Part shown: one piece after another, positions 34,903 to 44,009 of the stretch | Numbering within the stretch: position 1 is the first letter of the stretch | Layout of the letters: each line of letters begins with the position of its first letter | Source: Phytohabitans aurantiacus | Lineage (GTDB): Bacteria; Actinomycetota; Actinomycetes; Mycobacteriales; Micromonosporaceae | Reading direction: 5' to 3' | Length of the DNA: 64,000 bases | Assembly (NCBI RefSeq): GCF_027923225.1 | Contig: NZ_BSDI01000037.1 | Location: 1 to 64,000, forward strand | Made by a program: the position numbers and the translations under genes | Notes under the pieces: generated by a model | What the model was told of the DNA's origin: nothing | The model's database searches: none | Seen by the model: only the letters and a program-made list of their open reading frames with translations

Positions 34903-35448
34903 ATGGCACGGCAGCGAGCCGGGCGGCGGTCGGGTGGGCCGCGGGTGCCCTACCGAGGGCCGGGCTGGAAGCAGCATCCGGCGCTGGGCGTCGACGTCGG
35001 CGGCGTGATCGTCACGCTGGCCGACCGGGACGAGGACACCTCGTTCTTCGGCACCCGACCGCTGGAGACTCCGGCGGTGGAGGGCGTCTTCGAGGTACTC
35101 GCCGCGCTGACCGACCAGACGTTCGCCGGCCGGGTTCACCTGGTGTCCAAGGCCGGGCCCAAGGTCGCCGCCAACACCCGCGACTGGCTGGCCCATCACG
35201 ACTTCTTCAGCCGCACCGGCATCCCTGACACGCACCTGCATTTCGTGCGGGAGCGCAGGGACAAGGCCGAGGTGTGCCAGCGCCTCGGTATCACCCACTT
35301 CGTCGACGACCGGCTCGACGTACTGGCCCACCTCGACACGGTCGAGCACCGGTACCTGTTCCTCGGCGGCACCGCCGAACCGGTCACACAGACCATCCCG
35401 CCCTGGGCGACAGTGGTCTACGAATGGGCCGAGTTGATGGACGCGTGA
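34903..35448 (+). CDS. HAD-like hydrolase-fold protein
   Basis: 181 aa. HAD-type landmarks: first-strand Asp in LGVDVGGVIVTL, Ser in VHLVSKAGP (motif II), Lys in RRDKAEVCQRL (motif III) and the acidic pair in THFVDDRLDVL (motif IV). The usual second Asp of motif I (DxD) is Gly here, so it may be a phosphotransferase-dead or altered member, or act by another mechanism. Its stop overlaps the start of the next gene (GTGA). Confidence 0.82.
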   Translation: MARQRAGRRSGGPRVPYRGPGWKQHPALGVDVGGVIVTLADRDEDTSFFGTRPLETPAVEGVFEVLAALTDQTFAGRVHLVSKAGPKVAANTRDWLAHHDFFSRTGIPDTHLHFVRERRDKAEVCQRLGITHFVDDRLDVLAHLDTVEHRYLFLGGTAEPVTQTIPPWATVVYEWAELMDA

Positions 35449-36260
35449 GTCTTCTCGTCGTGGGCGGCAGCGGCCTGCTCGGGCTCGAAGTCACCCGCCA
35501 GGCGCTGGCCGCCGGCCGCCGCGTCACGGCGACGTTCCACCGTCATGCTCCCGCCCTCGGCGGCGCGGACTGGAGAGGGCTGGACATCCGCCGCCGTGAC
35601 GACGTCGTGGCGCTGGTAGGCGCGGCGCGGCCCCGCGTGATCGTCAACGCCGCCTACCGGCAGGCTGACTGGGCGACCACCGCTGACGGCGCCGCGCACG
35701 TCGCCCTCGCGGCGGCGGCCGCCGGAGCCCGGCTCGTGTACGTGTCCAGCGACGCGGTCTTCTCCGGCGCCGCGGTCCGGTACGACGAGACGCGCGCCCC
35801 GGATCCCACGACGCCGTACGGCGCGGCCAAGGCGGCCGCCGAGACCGCGGTCAAAGGCATCGTCCCATCCGCGGTCATCGCCCGGACTTCGCTGATCGTC
35901 GGCGGTGGCGCGTCCCAGCACGAAAAGCACGTGCGCGCGCTGGCCTCGGGTGCCGTGAAAGGTGTCCTGTTCACCGACGACGTGCGCTGCCCGGTACACG
36001 TCACCGATCTCGCGTCCGCGCTGCTGGAGTTGGCCGCGTCGCCACACGCCGGGATACACCATGTCGCCGGCGCGGACGCGGTCAGCCGCTACGAACTCGG
36101 TGCGCTGATCGCACGGCGGGACGGGCTCGACCCGGCCGCCCTTCCGTCGGGGCTCCGCGCCGGCTCCGGCATGCCCGGGCCTGTCGACGTGCGGTTGGAC
36201 TGTGCCATGACTCAGTCGCGACTGGACACCCGCCTACGCGGCGCGCACGAATTCCTGTAG
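35445..36260 (+). CDS. dTDP-4-dehydrorhamnose reductase-like (RmlD/NAD-epimerase family) protein
   Basis: 271 aa, extended SDR fold. Nucleotide-binding GGSGLLGLEVTR, VNAAY, Ser/Thr in VYVSSDAVFSG (the RmlD hallmark strand) and YxxxK in YGAAKAAAE. RmlD enzymes reduce dTDP-4-keto sugars, but this family includes many sugar-nucleotide and unrelated reductases; no rml neighbours are present. Coupled by GTGA to the HAD-like protein; a phosphatase and a sugar reductase would make sense together. Confidence 0.87.
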   Translation: MSLLVVGGSGLLGLEVTRQALAAGRRVTATFHRHAPALGGADWRGLDIRRRDDVVALVGAARPRVIVNAAYRQADWATTADGAAHVALAAAAAGARLVYVSSDAVFSGAAVRYDETRAPDPTTPYGAAKAAAETAVKGIVPSAVIARTSLIVGGGASQHEKHVRALASGAVKGVLFTDDVRCPVHVTDLASALLELAASPHAGIHHVAGADAVSRYELGALIARRDGLDPAALPSGLRAGSGMPGPVDVRLDCAMTQSRLDTRLRGAHEFL

Positions 36261-36265
36261 CCGCC

Positions 36266-36712
36266 TCAGAGAACGATTTTGGCGATTTCGGCCGCTCGCC
36301 GCCTGGCCCGCGGCATGTGCGAGACGAACATCCACGAACCGGCGTCGCACGCGCGGCACGCCCTCGCCCGGCCGATCTCGGCGCGCCGGCCGTCGGCGGC
36401 GACAAGCAGCATGTGGTGCCGCTCCTGCAGCCGGTGGTCGCAGCGCCGGCAGACACCGACCTCGACCCGGGTGGCCGTGTACGAATAGTGCTTCTCGGCG
36501 TACCGGATCTGCTCGGCCTGAACGCCCTTGACCTTCAGCTCAGGGTTGCGTGGCGTGCCGCCGAGCAGCCCGCCGAGCACCGAGTGTGACACCGCGTCGC
36601 CGGCACCGGATACGGGGTGGAAGACCCGCCGGATGCGGGCGAACGAGTCTGTCGAGTGGCTCAGCAGCCATTCGTCGTCGGCTTCGACCCGCCACGGCTC
36701 CCAGTCACGCAT
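36266..36712 (-). CDS. Hypothetical zinc-ribbon protein
   Basis: 148 aa. The C-terminal half has CRRCDHR (residues 88-94) and CRACD (about 117-121), a CxxC...CxxC zinc ribbon that may bind RNA, DNA or a protein. The N-terminal half is Trp-rich (MRDWEPWRVEADDEWLL) without known motif. Convergent with the reductase gene (5-nt gap). No family recognised. Confidence 0.7.
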   Translation of the reverse strand: MRDWEPWRVEADDEWLLSHSTDSFARIRRVFHPVSGAGDAVSHSVLGGLLGGTPRNPELKVKGVQAEQIRYAEKHYSYTATRVEVGVCRRCDHRLQERHHMLLVAADGRRAEIGRARACRACDAGSWMFVSHMPRARRRAAEIAKIVL

Positions 36713-36856
36713 GACCGATCACCCCTTGAGTGTGCCACGGTCGCGGCGCCTTGTCCGGTCGCGTCCAGCCGCGTTCAGTATCCGGCTCACCGTCCCGACC
36801 TGATCGTGAGACTGGCGTGATCCAAACAGACCAGTCCCCTCCTGAAGGGAACGGGA

Positions 36857-38041
36857 ATGTCAATACCAGCACACCATCCACGTACCAGAAAACCCAGTCG
36901 GCGGGCCGTGCTCGCCGCCGCGATCGCCGTCATGGCACCGATGGCCTTCATACCGACCGCCGCGGCGGCCGAACCGGCCGACCAGCCCGCTCCGGCCAGG
37001 GGTGGAGCCGTCATCGCCGGCGCCGCGACGGACCTGGCCGGTGCGCTCGCCGAGCACCGGGGCATCGGCCGGGACGCGGCCGAGAGGCTGCTGCGCGCCG
37101 AGAACGCCCAAGTCGAACTCGCCGGCCGGCTGACCGCCGAGTTGGGCGCGAAGACCGGTGGCAGTTACCTGTCCGGCGGCGAACTCGTCGTCACCGTCAC
37201 CGACGCGGCCTCCGCCGCGAAGGTGACCGCCGCCGGCGCCAAGGCTCGCGTCGTCGCGCGCGGCGACCAGCAACTGCGGTCGATCCAGCGGGCGCTGGAG
37301 AACGCGCCGAGCGAGCCGAACACGACCTGGGGCGTCGACCCGCAGACCAACCAGGTGGTGGTGAGCCTGCCGAAGTCGGGCGCGAAGAACGCCGCGCAGC
37401 GCCTGGCCGCACGCAGGTTCGGCGCGGCGGTGCGGTTCGAGACCGAGAGCGGCACGATCCAGCCGAACGTCGGCATCTCCAGCGGCGACGCGATGGGTGG
37501 CTGCTCGGTCGGCTTCACCGCGACGGACAACAGTTTCAATTACATCATCACGGCCGGACACTGCACCCAGGGCTTTCCACATTGGACCCTGCCGGACGGT
37601 TCCGACGTCGGGCCGTCGCTGGAAAGCAACTACCCGGGCGACGACTTCGGCCTGATCTGGATGAACGGTCCCTCGGTCTGGCCGACCGGTGTCTTCAACC
37701 TGTGGCCCGGCTCGCAGGGCATCCACGGCTGGGCGACCGCCGTGCGCGGTCTGTCGGTCTGCAACTCCGGCAAGACGACGGGGCTGCGGTGCGGCACCGT
37801 CCTGCGAACCAACGTGACCGTCAACGGCACCGGCGGCACCGTGCGCCAGATGGTCGAAACCAACATCTGCACCCTCGGCGGCGACAGCGGCGGGCCGCTG
37901 TTCGCCAACCACATCGGGTACGCGCTGAACTCGCACGCCAACCGAAATGGCAGCCAGTGCAACGCCACGCCGCGGACCTGGCACCAGCCCGTGGGCGAGG
38001 CGATCAACGCGTACCAGGTAGTGATTTACGGCGCGCCGTGA
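36857..38041 (+). CDS. Streptogrisin-like S1 serine protease precursor
   Basis: 394 aa. Signal peptide (RRAVLAAAIAVMAPMAFIPT), an alpha-lytic-protease-type propeptide (about 45-205, the folding chaperone of these enzymes) and a chymotrypsin-fold catalytic domain. Catalytic His in FNYIITAGHC, Asp in NYPGDDFGLI, Ser in LGGDSGGPLF; Cys pairs CSVGF...GHC, CNSGKTTGLRC and CTLGGDSGG...QC fit the streptogrisin disulfides. ATG at 36857 is preceded by AAGGGAACGGGA. Acts outside the cell after self-cleavage of the propeptide. Next gene (20 nt on) encodes a secreted protein that may be exported with it. Confidence 0.94.
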   Translation: MSIPAHHPRTRKPSRRAVLAAAIAVMAPMAFIPTAAAAEPADQPAPARGGAVIAGAATDLAGALAEHRGIGRDAAERLLRAENAQVELAGRLTAELGAKTGGSYLSGGELVVTVTDAASAAKVTAAGAKARVVARGDQQLRSIQRALENAPSEPNTTWGVDPQTNQVVVSLPKSGAKNAAQRLAARRFGAAVRFETESGTIQPNVGISSGDAMGGCSVGFTATDNSFNYIITAGHCTQGFPHWTLPDGSDVGPSLESNYPGDDFGLIWMNGPSVWPTGVFNLWPGSQGIHGWATAVRGLSVCNSGKTTGLRCGTVLRTNVTVNGTGGTVRQMVETNICTLGGDSGGPLFANHIGYALNSHANRNGSQCNATPRTWHQPVGEAINAYQVVIYGAP

Positions 38042-38061
38042 CCGGACGAAGGAGAATTGGC

Positions 38062-38613
38062 ATGAGACTCACGAGGTTCCTCCGCTTCGCTGTCGCGGCC
38101 GCCGCGACGACGGCGGCGACACTGGCCGTGGCCGCGAGCCCCGCGCACGCCGACCTGTGGCAGCACACCGACGGGTTCGAGGGGAGCCCGGCCTCGGTGT
38201 GGGAGTTCCACCGCTCCGGCGCCGGCAGCGGCACGTTCGAACTGAGCGCCGGCACAGCGCGCACCGGCCTGAACAACGCCCACCTCACCACCTCGGCCGG
38301 CGGCTGGTCCGGCGTGGGCAAGCTGCTCACCGTCCGGCCCCGTACGGTCGGGCACGCCACCACCTGCGGCGGCGGCTTCCACATCCGGGCGCTGAACGGG
38401 CCGGCGGTGCTCAACGTCGAGGTGATCGACCCGGCCAGCTGGACGTATCTGGCCCTGCGCACCGTACGCGTCACCGACACGGTCTGGCGGCTACACAACG
38501 TGGCCACCTACCAGAACGGTCCCGCCGAGGTGTTCTTCCGGGTCTCGCTGCTCGGCGGCAGCGGACCGGTGCGGGTCGACGACATGATCTTCCAATGCAC
38601 GTTCTTCCGCTGA
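38062..38613 (+). CDS. Secreted beta-sandwich protein, function unknown
   Basis: 183 aa; ATG at 38062 is 7 nt after AAGGAG. Signal peptide (TRFLRFAVAAAATTAATLAV, cleavage after AHA). The mature part is beta-rich with two Cys pairs (TTCGGGFHIRA ... IFQCTFF), resembling carbohydrate-binding beta-sandwich modules such as CBM4/9-like folds (DLWQHTDGFEGSPASVWEF). Follows the S1 protease by 20 nt and probably shares its transcript. Confidence 0.78.
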   Translation: MRLTRFLRFAVAAAATTAATLAVAASPAHADLWQHTDGFEGSPASVWEFHRSGAGSGTFELSAGTARTGLNNAHLTTSAGGWSGVGKLLTVRPRTVGHATTCGGGFHIRALNGPAVLNVEVIDPASWTYLALRTVRVTDTVWRLHNVATYQNGPAEVFFRVSLLGGSGPVRVDDMIFQCTFFR

Positions 38614-38629
38614 GCGGGTGACGCGCGGG

Positions 38630-39334
38630 TCAGCCAGCCGTGTAGTACGACGTCACGGCTGGCTGGCCGGTGTAATTCGGGCCGGTGCGGTCATCGGCGC
38701 CAAGGTAGGTGTACGGCAAGGACACCTGGCCCGGGCCCGTGCGCGACACCTTCCGCTCGCGGGGATCGACCGTGAAACCGGCCGCGTGCAACGCCGTGAC
38801 GAGCGACCGTCCGGCTGGCCGGCCCGAGGCGAGCCCGACGCTGTCCAGGTCGAGGTCGGCGACGAAGAGGCCGCCTTGAGTGAGCCAGCCCGCCGCGCGG
38901 GCCAGCACACCCAGCTTGTCACCCACATAGTGCAACCCGTGCACGCAGGTGATGAGATCGAACCGGCGTGACGGCGACCAGGCCGTGGCTGAGGCGCAGC
39001 TCAGGCTCAGCAGGTCGGCGGGGTGCGGATTGGGGTCGAAGAAGTCGACGAGGTCGACGCCGACCATCCGCACCCGGTGCGCCAGCCCGGCCCCGACAAG
39101 CTGATCCGCGGCCTGCACGAGCGGGCGCCCGGTGCCGCAGCACAGGTCGAGCCAGGCCACCGGCCGATCGTCGTCGCGCTCCCCGAGCCGGGCCAGGAGC
39201 CACTGCAGCGGCTGGAAGCCGAGCTCACGCTCGTAGCTGTTGACGCCGTCGAGCTGGCGTTCGCGATTCATGGCACAGTTGGCCACGACCGATGACGACT
39301 CCAGCTGCTCGTCGCTCAACAACCGATCCGCCAC
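38630..39334 (-). CDS. SAM-dependent methyltransferase (class I)
   Basis: 234 aa from GTG at 39334. Motif I DLCCGTGRPLVQAA (SAM-binding glycine loop), motif II VGVDLVDFF, motif III FDLITCVHGLHYV. Closest in style to small-molecule methyltransferases annotated as UbiE/TehB-like. It is convergent with the secreted-protein gene and preceded by repeat B copy 5. Substrate unknown. Confidence 0.87.
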   Translation of the reverse strand: MADRLLSDEQLESSSVVANCAMNRERQLDGVNSYERELGFQPLQWLLARLGERDDDRPVAWLDLCCGTGRPLVQAADQLVGAGLAHRVRMVGVDLVDFFDPNPHPADLLSLSCASATAWSPSRRFDLITCVHGLHYVGDKLGVLARAAGWLTQGGLFVADLDLDSVGLASGRPAGRSLVTALHAAGFTVDPRERKVSRTGPGQVSLPYTYLGADDRTGPNYTGQPAVTSYYTAG

Positions 39335-39391
39335 GACGCCCAGCCTGCCACAATCCGCGTCGCCACCACGCCCCACCCGGGCCGAGACTTT

Positions 39392-39450
39392 GAGCTACCG
39401 CGACGCCCGCCGCGCTCCATACCGCCGCTCCCGCGGCCTCACCCTCCGCC
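39392..39450 (+). repeat. Repeat B, copy 5
   Basis: GAGCTACCGCGACGCCCGCC ... CCGCTCCCGCGGCCTCACC between the methyltransferase and esterase genes. Confidence 0.8.
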
Positions 39451-39483
39451 GTCCCCAGACCCAACCCCCTCCGCCGCCGCCGG

Positions 39484-40959
39484 CTACCAGTTCAGCGACA
39501 GGGTGCCGATGAAGGTGCCGAGGCGGTCGGCGATCAGCTGGTCGTCGCGGGTGGAGTAGTGCCAGTGGCAGCCGAGCAGGTCCAGGCCGGTGCCGTCCTG
39601 CAACCAGTACCGGACGCGGCTGTCGCCGGCCGCGGTGCGTTCCTGCACCACCTGCTGGACGTAGTCGGCGAACGGGCTGGCGCCGACCGCGACGATGGTC
39701 GTGTTGGCGCCGTACCGGGTGCGCAGCTTCTGCAGGAAGCCGCTGTACGCGCTGCGGTAGGCGGTGACCAGGCTGTCGGCCGTCCACGGCTCGCCGGAGC
39801 CGAGGGCGGTGGAGAAGTCGTTGGTGCCGAGGAAGACCACGACCAGTTGCGGACGCCAGGTGCCCGGATTCCACACGTCGCCGGCCATGCTCAGCAGCGC
39901 CCGGTCGTAGTACGTGCGGTAGTCGGTGCCCAGGTCGCCGCCGGCGTAGTTGCGCACCATGCCCTTACCGGAGATCGCGTTGATCTGGTAGTCAGCGGAC
40001 AGCCGGCGGGCGGTCAGGGCGCCATAGCTCAGGTCGGCGTTCGTGGTGCGGTTGACCTGGTCGCCGGCGCAGTCCCGGGTGCCGGAGGCGTTGCCGTAGC
40101 CGGCCGTCAGCGAGTCGCCGATGAACTCGATCTGCCGGGTGCGGGCGGCCGGCTTGGCCAGGATCGCGCCACCGGGGGCCGCGACGAACCCGCCGAACTC
40201 GCTGACGCTCCACGGGTTCTCGCTACGCTTGACCAGGCGTACCGTGTGCTCGGCGTTGCTCAGGCCGTTGACCCACCGGGTGCCGGCGCCGGGCGTGACG
40301 AGGGTGGTGACGGTCGCGCCGTCGACCTGGACGTCGTAGTCGGCCGCGCCGTCGTTGAGCACGATCCCGACACCGGTGCCGCGGACCCGGCCCTCGAAGT
40401 AGACGCCCGGCCAGCTGTACTGCACGGCGCTGCCGCTGGTCTTGACCCGCCCGGCGGTGTGCACCTGGGACAGCACGTCGCCGGTCGGTGGTGTCGTCGG
40501 GCCGCCCGTCGGTGAGGCGCTGGCCGAGGGCGAGGCGACGCCGCCGGTGCAGGTCGTCCCGTTGAGCGCGAAGCCCGCCGGCACCGGGTTGCTGCCGGTC
40601 CACGAGCCGTTGAAACCGAAGCTGGCGCTGCCGTTGGTCGGCAGGTTGCCGTTCCACGCCGCGTTGCGGGCCGTCACCGCCGCTCCGCTCTGCGTCAGCG
40701 TGGTGTTCCACGCCTGTGTCACCTGCTGGCCGGCGCCGAACGACCAGGTCAGCGTCCAGCTGGTCAACGGGTCGCCGAGGTTCTTGACGGCGACGCTCGC
40801 ACCGAACCCGCCAGTCCACTGGGAGGTGACGCTGTAGGTGACGGCGCAGCCCGCCGCCGCGGCGTTCGCGGCGGCCGCCACGACGGTCGCCGCGCCAGCC
40901 AGCGCGGCCGACGCGGTCACCGCCACGACAAGCCTGGTTCGGGATCGGTACGAGGTCAT
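39484..40959 (-). CDS. Secreted CBM2-SGNH esterase (CE2-like)
   Basis: 491 aa from ATG at 40959 (GGAG 5 nt upstream). Signal peptide, then a CBM2 cellulose-binding module (about 30-130: QWTGGFGASVAVKNLGDPLT, WNGNLPTNGSASFGFNGSWT), a short Ser/Pro linker, a CE2-type N-terminal jelly roll (VYFEGRVRGTGVGIVL) and an SGNH hydrolase domain: IEFIGDSLTAGYGN (block I Ser), GTNDF (block III Asn) and GCHWHYSTRDDQL (block V His). CE2 enzymes deacetylate xylan and similar glycans; the CBM2 holds it on cellulose. CBM2 also occurs in the glycosidase at 53991. Confidence 0.92.
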   Translation of the reverse strand: MTSYRSRTRLVVAVTASAALAGAATVVAAAANAAAAGCAVTYSVTSQWTGGFGASVAVKNLGDPLTSWTLTWSFGAGQQVTQAWNTTLTQSGAAVTARNAAWNGNLPTNGSASFGFNGSWTGSNPVPAGFALNGTTCTGGVASPSASASPTGGPTTPPTGDVLSQVHTAGRVKTSGSAVQYSWPGVYFEGRVRGTGVGIVLNDGAADYDVQVDGATVTTLVTPGAGTRWVNGLSNAEHTVRLVKRSENPWSVSEFGGFVAAPGGAILAKPAARTRQIEFIGDSLTAGYGNASGTRDCAGDQVNRTTNADLSYGALTARRLSADYQINAISGKGMVRNYAGGDLGTDYRTYYDRALLSMAGDVWNPGTWRPQLVVVFLGTNDFSTALGSGEPWTADSLVTAYRSAYSGFLQKLRTRYGANTTIVAVGASPFADYVQQVVQERTAAGDSRVRYWLQDGTGLDLLGCHWHYSTRDDQLIADRLGTFIGTLSLNW

Positions 40960-41055
40960 GGCTACTCCGTTCGACATGCGTCAGCCATCGAAGTATGACG
41001 ATCTAGCAAACCCTTGGCAATGCCCCGCCGGCGGCGGGTGGATACCCTGTCTGGC

Positions 41056-41643
41056 ATGTCCATGGCGAGCTCGCTGACCGACCAGCTTCAAGGCTGGGGT
41101 ACGGCGGGAGCCGCGCTCGTCGCCTTCGCGGCGTTGATCGCCGGAATCGCCGCCTATCGGACGCAGTCCGGGCAGCTGCGTCTGCAGCAGCAGCAGATCA
41201 ACGACCAGGCCGAGGTGCTCGCGTTGCAGGCGGAGGAGCTGCGAGCGTCCATCAAGGACCGTCAACGAGAGGAGATGGAGCGGCAGCGGGCGCAGGCGGT
41301 ACAGGTGTACATCGTCCAGGAGACGCGGGACTTCGTGGGCGACCGGGGTCGCCGCGGCCGGCGTCTGGCCGCCACGGTGCGCAACGTGAGCCCTTTGCCG
41401 GTACACGATCCGGCGATCATCTGGCACGAGACCGGCGGGGAGATCACCGGCATACTGCCGCCGTACCTGGCGCCGGGCGACTCGGTGAGCCACGAGTACC
41501 TTCCGGTCGACGAGACGCCCGATCCGCCGGCGAACGTCTTCGCGACGGCCCGGTTCCGCGATGCCGCCGGTGCGGTGTGGGAGATCGCTCCCCACACGAC
41601 GCCACGGTTGATCCGCATGGCGCTGGAGCTGGTCGACGAGTAA
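41056..41643 (+). CDS. Membrane protein with coiled coil, function unknown
   Basis: 195 aa from ATG at 41056 (ATG at 41062 or upstream starts are possible). One membrane helix (GAALVAFAALIAGIAAY) is followed by a coiled coil (LRLQQQQINDQAEVLALQAE, then REEMERQRAQAVQ) and a C-terminal domain of about 100 residues with beta pattern. This resembles small actinobacterial sensor or scaffold proteins encoded beside regulators. Next gene is 73 nt downstream. Confidence 0.7.
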   Translation: MSMASSLTDQLQGWGTAGAALVAFAALIAGIAAYRTQSGQLRLQQQQINDQAEVLALQAEELRASIKDRQREEMERQRAQAVQVYIVQETRDFVGDRGRRGRRLAATVRNVSPLPVHDPAIIWHETGGEITGILPPYLAPGDSVSHEYLPVDETPDPPANVFATARFRDAAGAVWEIAPHTTPRLIRMALELVDE

Positions 41644-41716
41644 CCCGATCGGTGTCTGGTACCCCTTTCGCGGCTGCCATATCATCGGGTCAGCGCGACT
41701 CGGACGGAGTGGCCGG

Positions 41717-42838
41717 GTGAATGATTCCCTTTCGGACGACGGCTCTCCTTCCGTCGTCGGGCAAGCCGCTCCCGGTGCGATCGACCGCCGCGAGCTGCTG
41801 CAGTCCAGTTTGATCCTGTTGGGCGGAGAGGTCTCCGCTCGCGCGCTGCGTCCGCCGTCAGGTGTGGCGCTCGGGATCGCGGAGCTGCTGGACAGCGCCC
41901 GGAGCACGCCCACGGTCATGGACTCGTTGCAGGTCGCCGTCACCTACTTCGCGAGCTCGTTCGACGAGCACGACTTCGAGGAGCTGTACGACTCGCTGAC
42001 CCAGCATCTGAAGATCGTGCTGGGTCTGCTGCGCCGGCCCGCGTACCGCCACCGCCGCGACCTGTGCCTCTACGGTGCGCGGCTGTCCGGGATGATGGCG
42101 CTGCTCACGCACATGCAGGGCAAGCTCAACGAGTGCCTCAGCCACTACAGCAACGCGTACGCCTTGGCCGAGGAGATCGGCGACCAGGGCATCATGTCGT
42201 GGGTGATGGCGGAGCGGGCAGCCGTCGCGTGGTCGGTCGGTAACGCTGCCGCGGTACTGGCGTTGACCGAGGGCGTCGTCGACGGCACCCGAGGCGCCAA
42301 CCGGGCCAACATGGTGAGCAATCTGGCGCAGGCCGTCGCCCGCACCGGCGACCGGTCCCGCGCGGTGAAGCTGATCGTCGCGGCCGAGGCAGCCGCCGAG
42401 GCGATACCGCAGTCGGAGAACTCGGATCGAGCGGGCACCCCGATCTGGGGGTTCTCGCCCAGCAGCACGATCACCAACACCGCGATCGCGTGGCTCAACC
42501 TTGGCGAAGCGCGGCGGGCGCTGGAGTCCGCCCAGCGCAGCATTGAGCTGTTAGGCGACCATGCGCTGCATCGACACGCGGCCCACGCCAAGATCATCAT
42601 GGCGACCGCGCACGTCGGGCTCGGCGATCCGGCCGAGGCGAGCCGCCTGGCCACCGAGGTGATCCAGAGTGCTCCGCAGGACGTGTACATCGTCTCGCGC
42701 CAGTCGACCGATCTCCTGCGCGCGCTGGATCAGCACCGGGCGTCGCCGGAGGTGCGCCAGCTCCGCGAGGTGATCAGCCACTACGAAAAGCGGCTGGAGG
42801 CGGCCGCGAAGTCCGCTTACGACGGCGACTTGGCGTAG
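41717..42838 (+). CDS. TPR-repeat protein, regulator-like
   Basis: 373 aa. GTG at 41717 with GGAG 7 nt upstream. Residues 80-360 are helical repeats of TPR type (IMSWVMAERAAVAWSVGNAA, ITNTAIAWLNLGEARRALES, KIIMATAHVGLGDPAEASRL), as in the C-terminal half of actinobacterial XRE/TPR regulators, but the N-terminal HTH is lacking. It could act as an accessory or anti-activator. It is convergent with the JmjC gene, overlapping by 22 nt at the 3' ends. Confidence 0.75.
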   Translation: MNDSLSDDGSPSVVGQAAPGAIDRRELLQSSLILLGGEVSARALRPPSGVALGIAELLDSARSTPTVMDSLQVAVTYFASSFDEHDFEELYDSLTQHLKIVLGLLRRPAYRHRRDLCLYGARLSGMMALLTHMQGKLNECLSHYSNAYALAEEIGDQGIMSWVMAERAAVAWSVGNAAAVLALTEGVVDGTRGANRANMVSNLAQAVARTGDRSRAVKLIVAAEAAAEAIPQSENSDRAGTPIWGFSPSSTITNTAIAWLNLGEARRALESAQRSIELLGDHALHRHAAHAKIIMATAHVGLGDPAEASRLATEVIQSAPQDVYIVSRQSTDLLRALDQHRASPEVRQLREVISHYEKRLEAAAKSAYDGDLA

Positions 42839-44007
42839 ACGAGCCCCGCGGCGCGCAGGTCCTCCAACAGCATCCGCAGGTCTGCCGGCTGGAAGGCGTC
42901 GAAGCGCCGGTACACCTCCTGGATGTGGATCGGATCGCCGCTGACCAGAACGCCCAGCAGGTCGGCGATGGACTCGTCGAAGGTCCACCGACGGCCATCG
43001 GCGTACAGGTGGACGGCGCCGGAGGCGGTCTTGATCGACGCCCGCGGCGCGGCGAAGCACACCAGGAAGTCGTCGCCGGGCGGAAGCAGGTCGCCGGTGG
43101 CGGAGGCCGGCAGGCCGAAATGCTGGCGGCCCCTGGCCTGTAGGTCGCGGTACTGGACAAAGCTGCGCAGGAGGTCCGCATCCCAGATCTTCGTGATCGC
43201 CTGAAGCAGGTCGTCCATGTAGGCGGACTGCTCGTCGTCTCCGCCGAGAATGGGCATGTCGCGACGGAACACGAGGTCGCCGAGCATCTGGTCCGCTACC
43301 CACTCCAGAAGATCGGAGCCGGTCGCCGACGCGACGCCAAGGGTCACATGCATCGCCGGCGGCTCCACCGTCTCGACGCTGTGCCACCAACCGCGCGGGA
43401 AGTAGAGGACGTCACCCGGGTAGAGGACCTCGTCTATCAGGATCTTCTCCGGCGGCGCCGACCGCACGACCATGTCCCGCAGCAGCGGCGCCTCCCTGGT
43501 CGGCTCGTAGATCCGCCACCGCTTGGCGCCATGTATCTGGAGCACGAACGTGTCTACCTGGTCGGTGTGGCTGCCAAAGGCCGGCTCGGTCGTGCCGCTC
43601 ACGTACGCGCAAGCACCGACCTGCAGGCGCAGCTTTCGCTCCAGACCCATCGCGACGCTCTGCAGCGGATCCCAGAGCTCGTCGACCGAGTCGAGGATGA
43701 GCGTCGCGCCCTGCCGAACCTGCGTCAGCAGCGGCGCGGCGAGCACCCGCGCGGCGGTGCGCCCCGCACCGGTCGACACCCGCTCGGTGTACCGCTCCGG
43801 AGGCAGCGCCTCGCCCTGCCGGACCAAGCGCAACCGCGGAAATTCGAGGCGGTTGTGGCTCAGCGCCGCGTTCAACGCCTCCCACGGAAAGAGCCCGGCG
43901 AACCGGTCGCGATCACCCGGCGCGTGCAGCGGTCGCCGGTGGTAGATGTCGGTGAGGAAGTCGGCTTCGGTCGTCGGCGCCAAGAGATCGGCAAGCCCCA
44001 ATGCCAT
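42817..44007 (-). CDS. JmjC/cupin 2-oxoglutarate oxygenase, ROXA-like
   Basis: 396 aa. JmjC cupin domain (about 70-260) with Fe(II) ligands HxD in FGSHTDQVDTFVLQI and the distal His in GWWHSVE, plus HGAKRWRIYEP. The last 100 residues look like a winged-helix (SIADLLGVLVSGDPIHIQEV, LRMLLEDLRAAGLVYA), as in YcfD/ROXA ribosomal-protein hydroxylases. Starts 2 nt after the stop of a 57-residue gene, with its AAGGAG inside that gene. This coupling suggests the small protein is its partner or substrate; ribosomal substrates cannot be excluded. No T- or export-like gene follows. Confidence 0.87.
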   Translation of the reverse strand: MALGLADLLAPTTEADFLTDIYHRRPLHAPGDRDRFAGLFPWEALNAALSHNRLEFPRLRLVRQGEALPPERYTERVSTGAGRTAARVLAAPLLTQVRQGATLILDSVDELWDPLQSVAMGLERKLRLQVGACAYVSGTTEPAFGSHTDQVDTFVLQIHGAKRWRIYEPTREAPLLRDMVVRSAPPEKILIDEVLYPGDVLYFPRGWWHSVETVEPPAMHVTLGVASATGSDLLEWVADQMLGDLVFRRDMPILGGDDEQSAYMDDLLQAITKIWDADLLRSFVQYRDLQARGRQHFGLPASATGDLLPPGDDFLVCFAAPRASIKTASGAVHLYADGRRWTFDESIADLLGVLVSGDPIHIQEVYRRFDAFQPADLRMLLEDLRAAGLVYAKSPS

Positions 44008-44009
44008 GC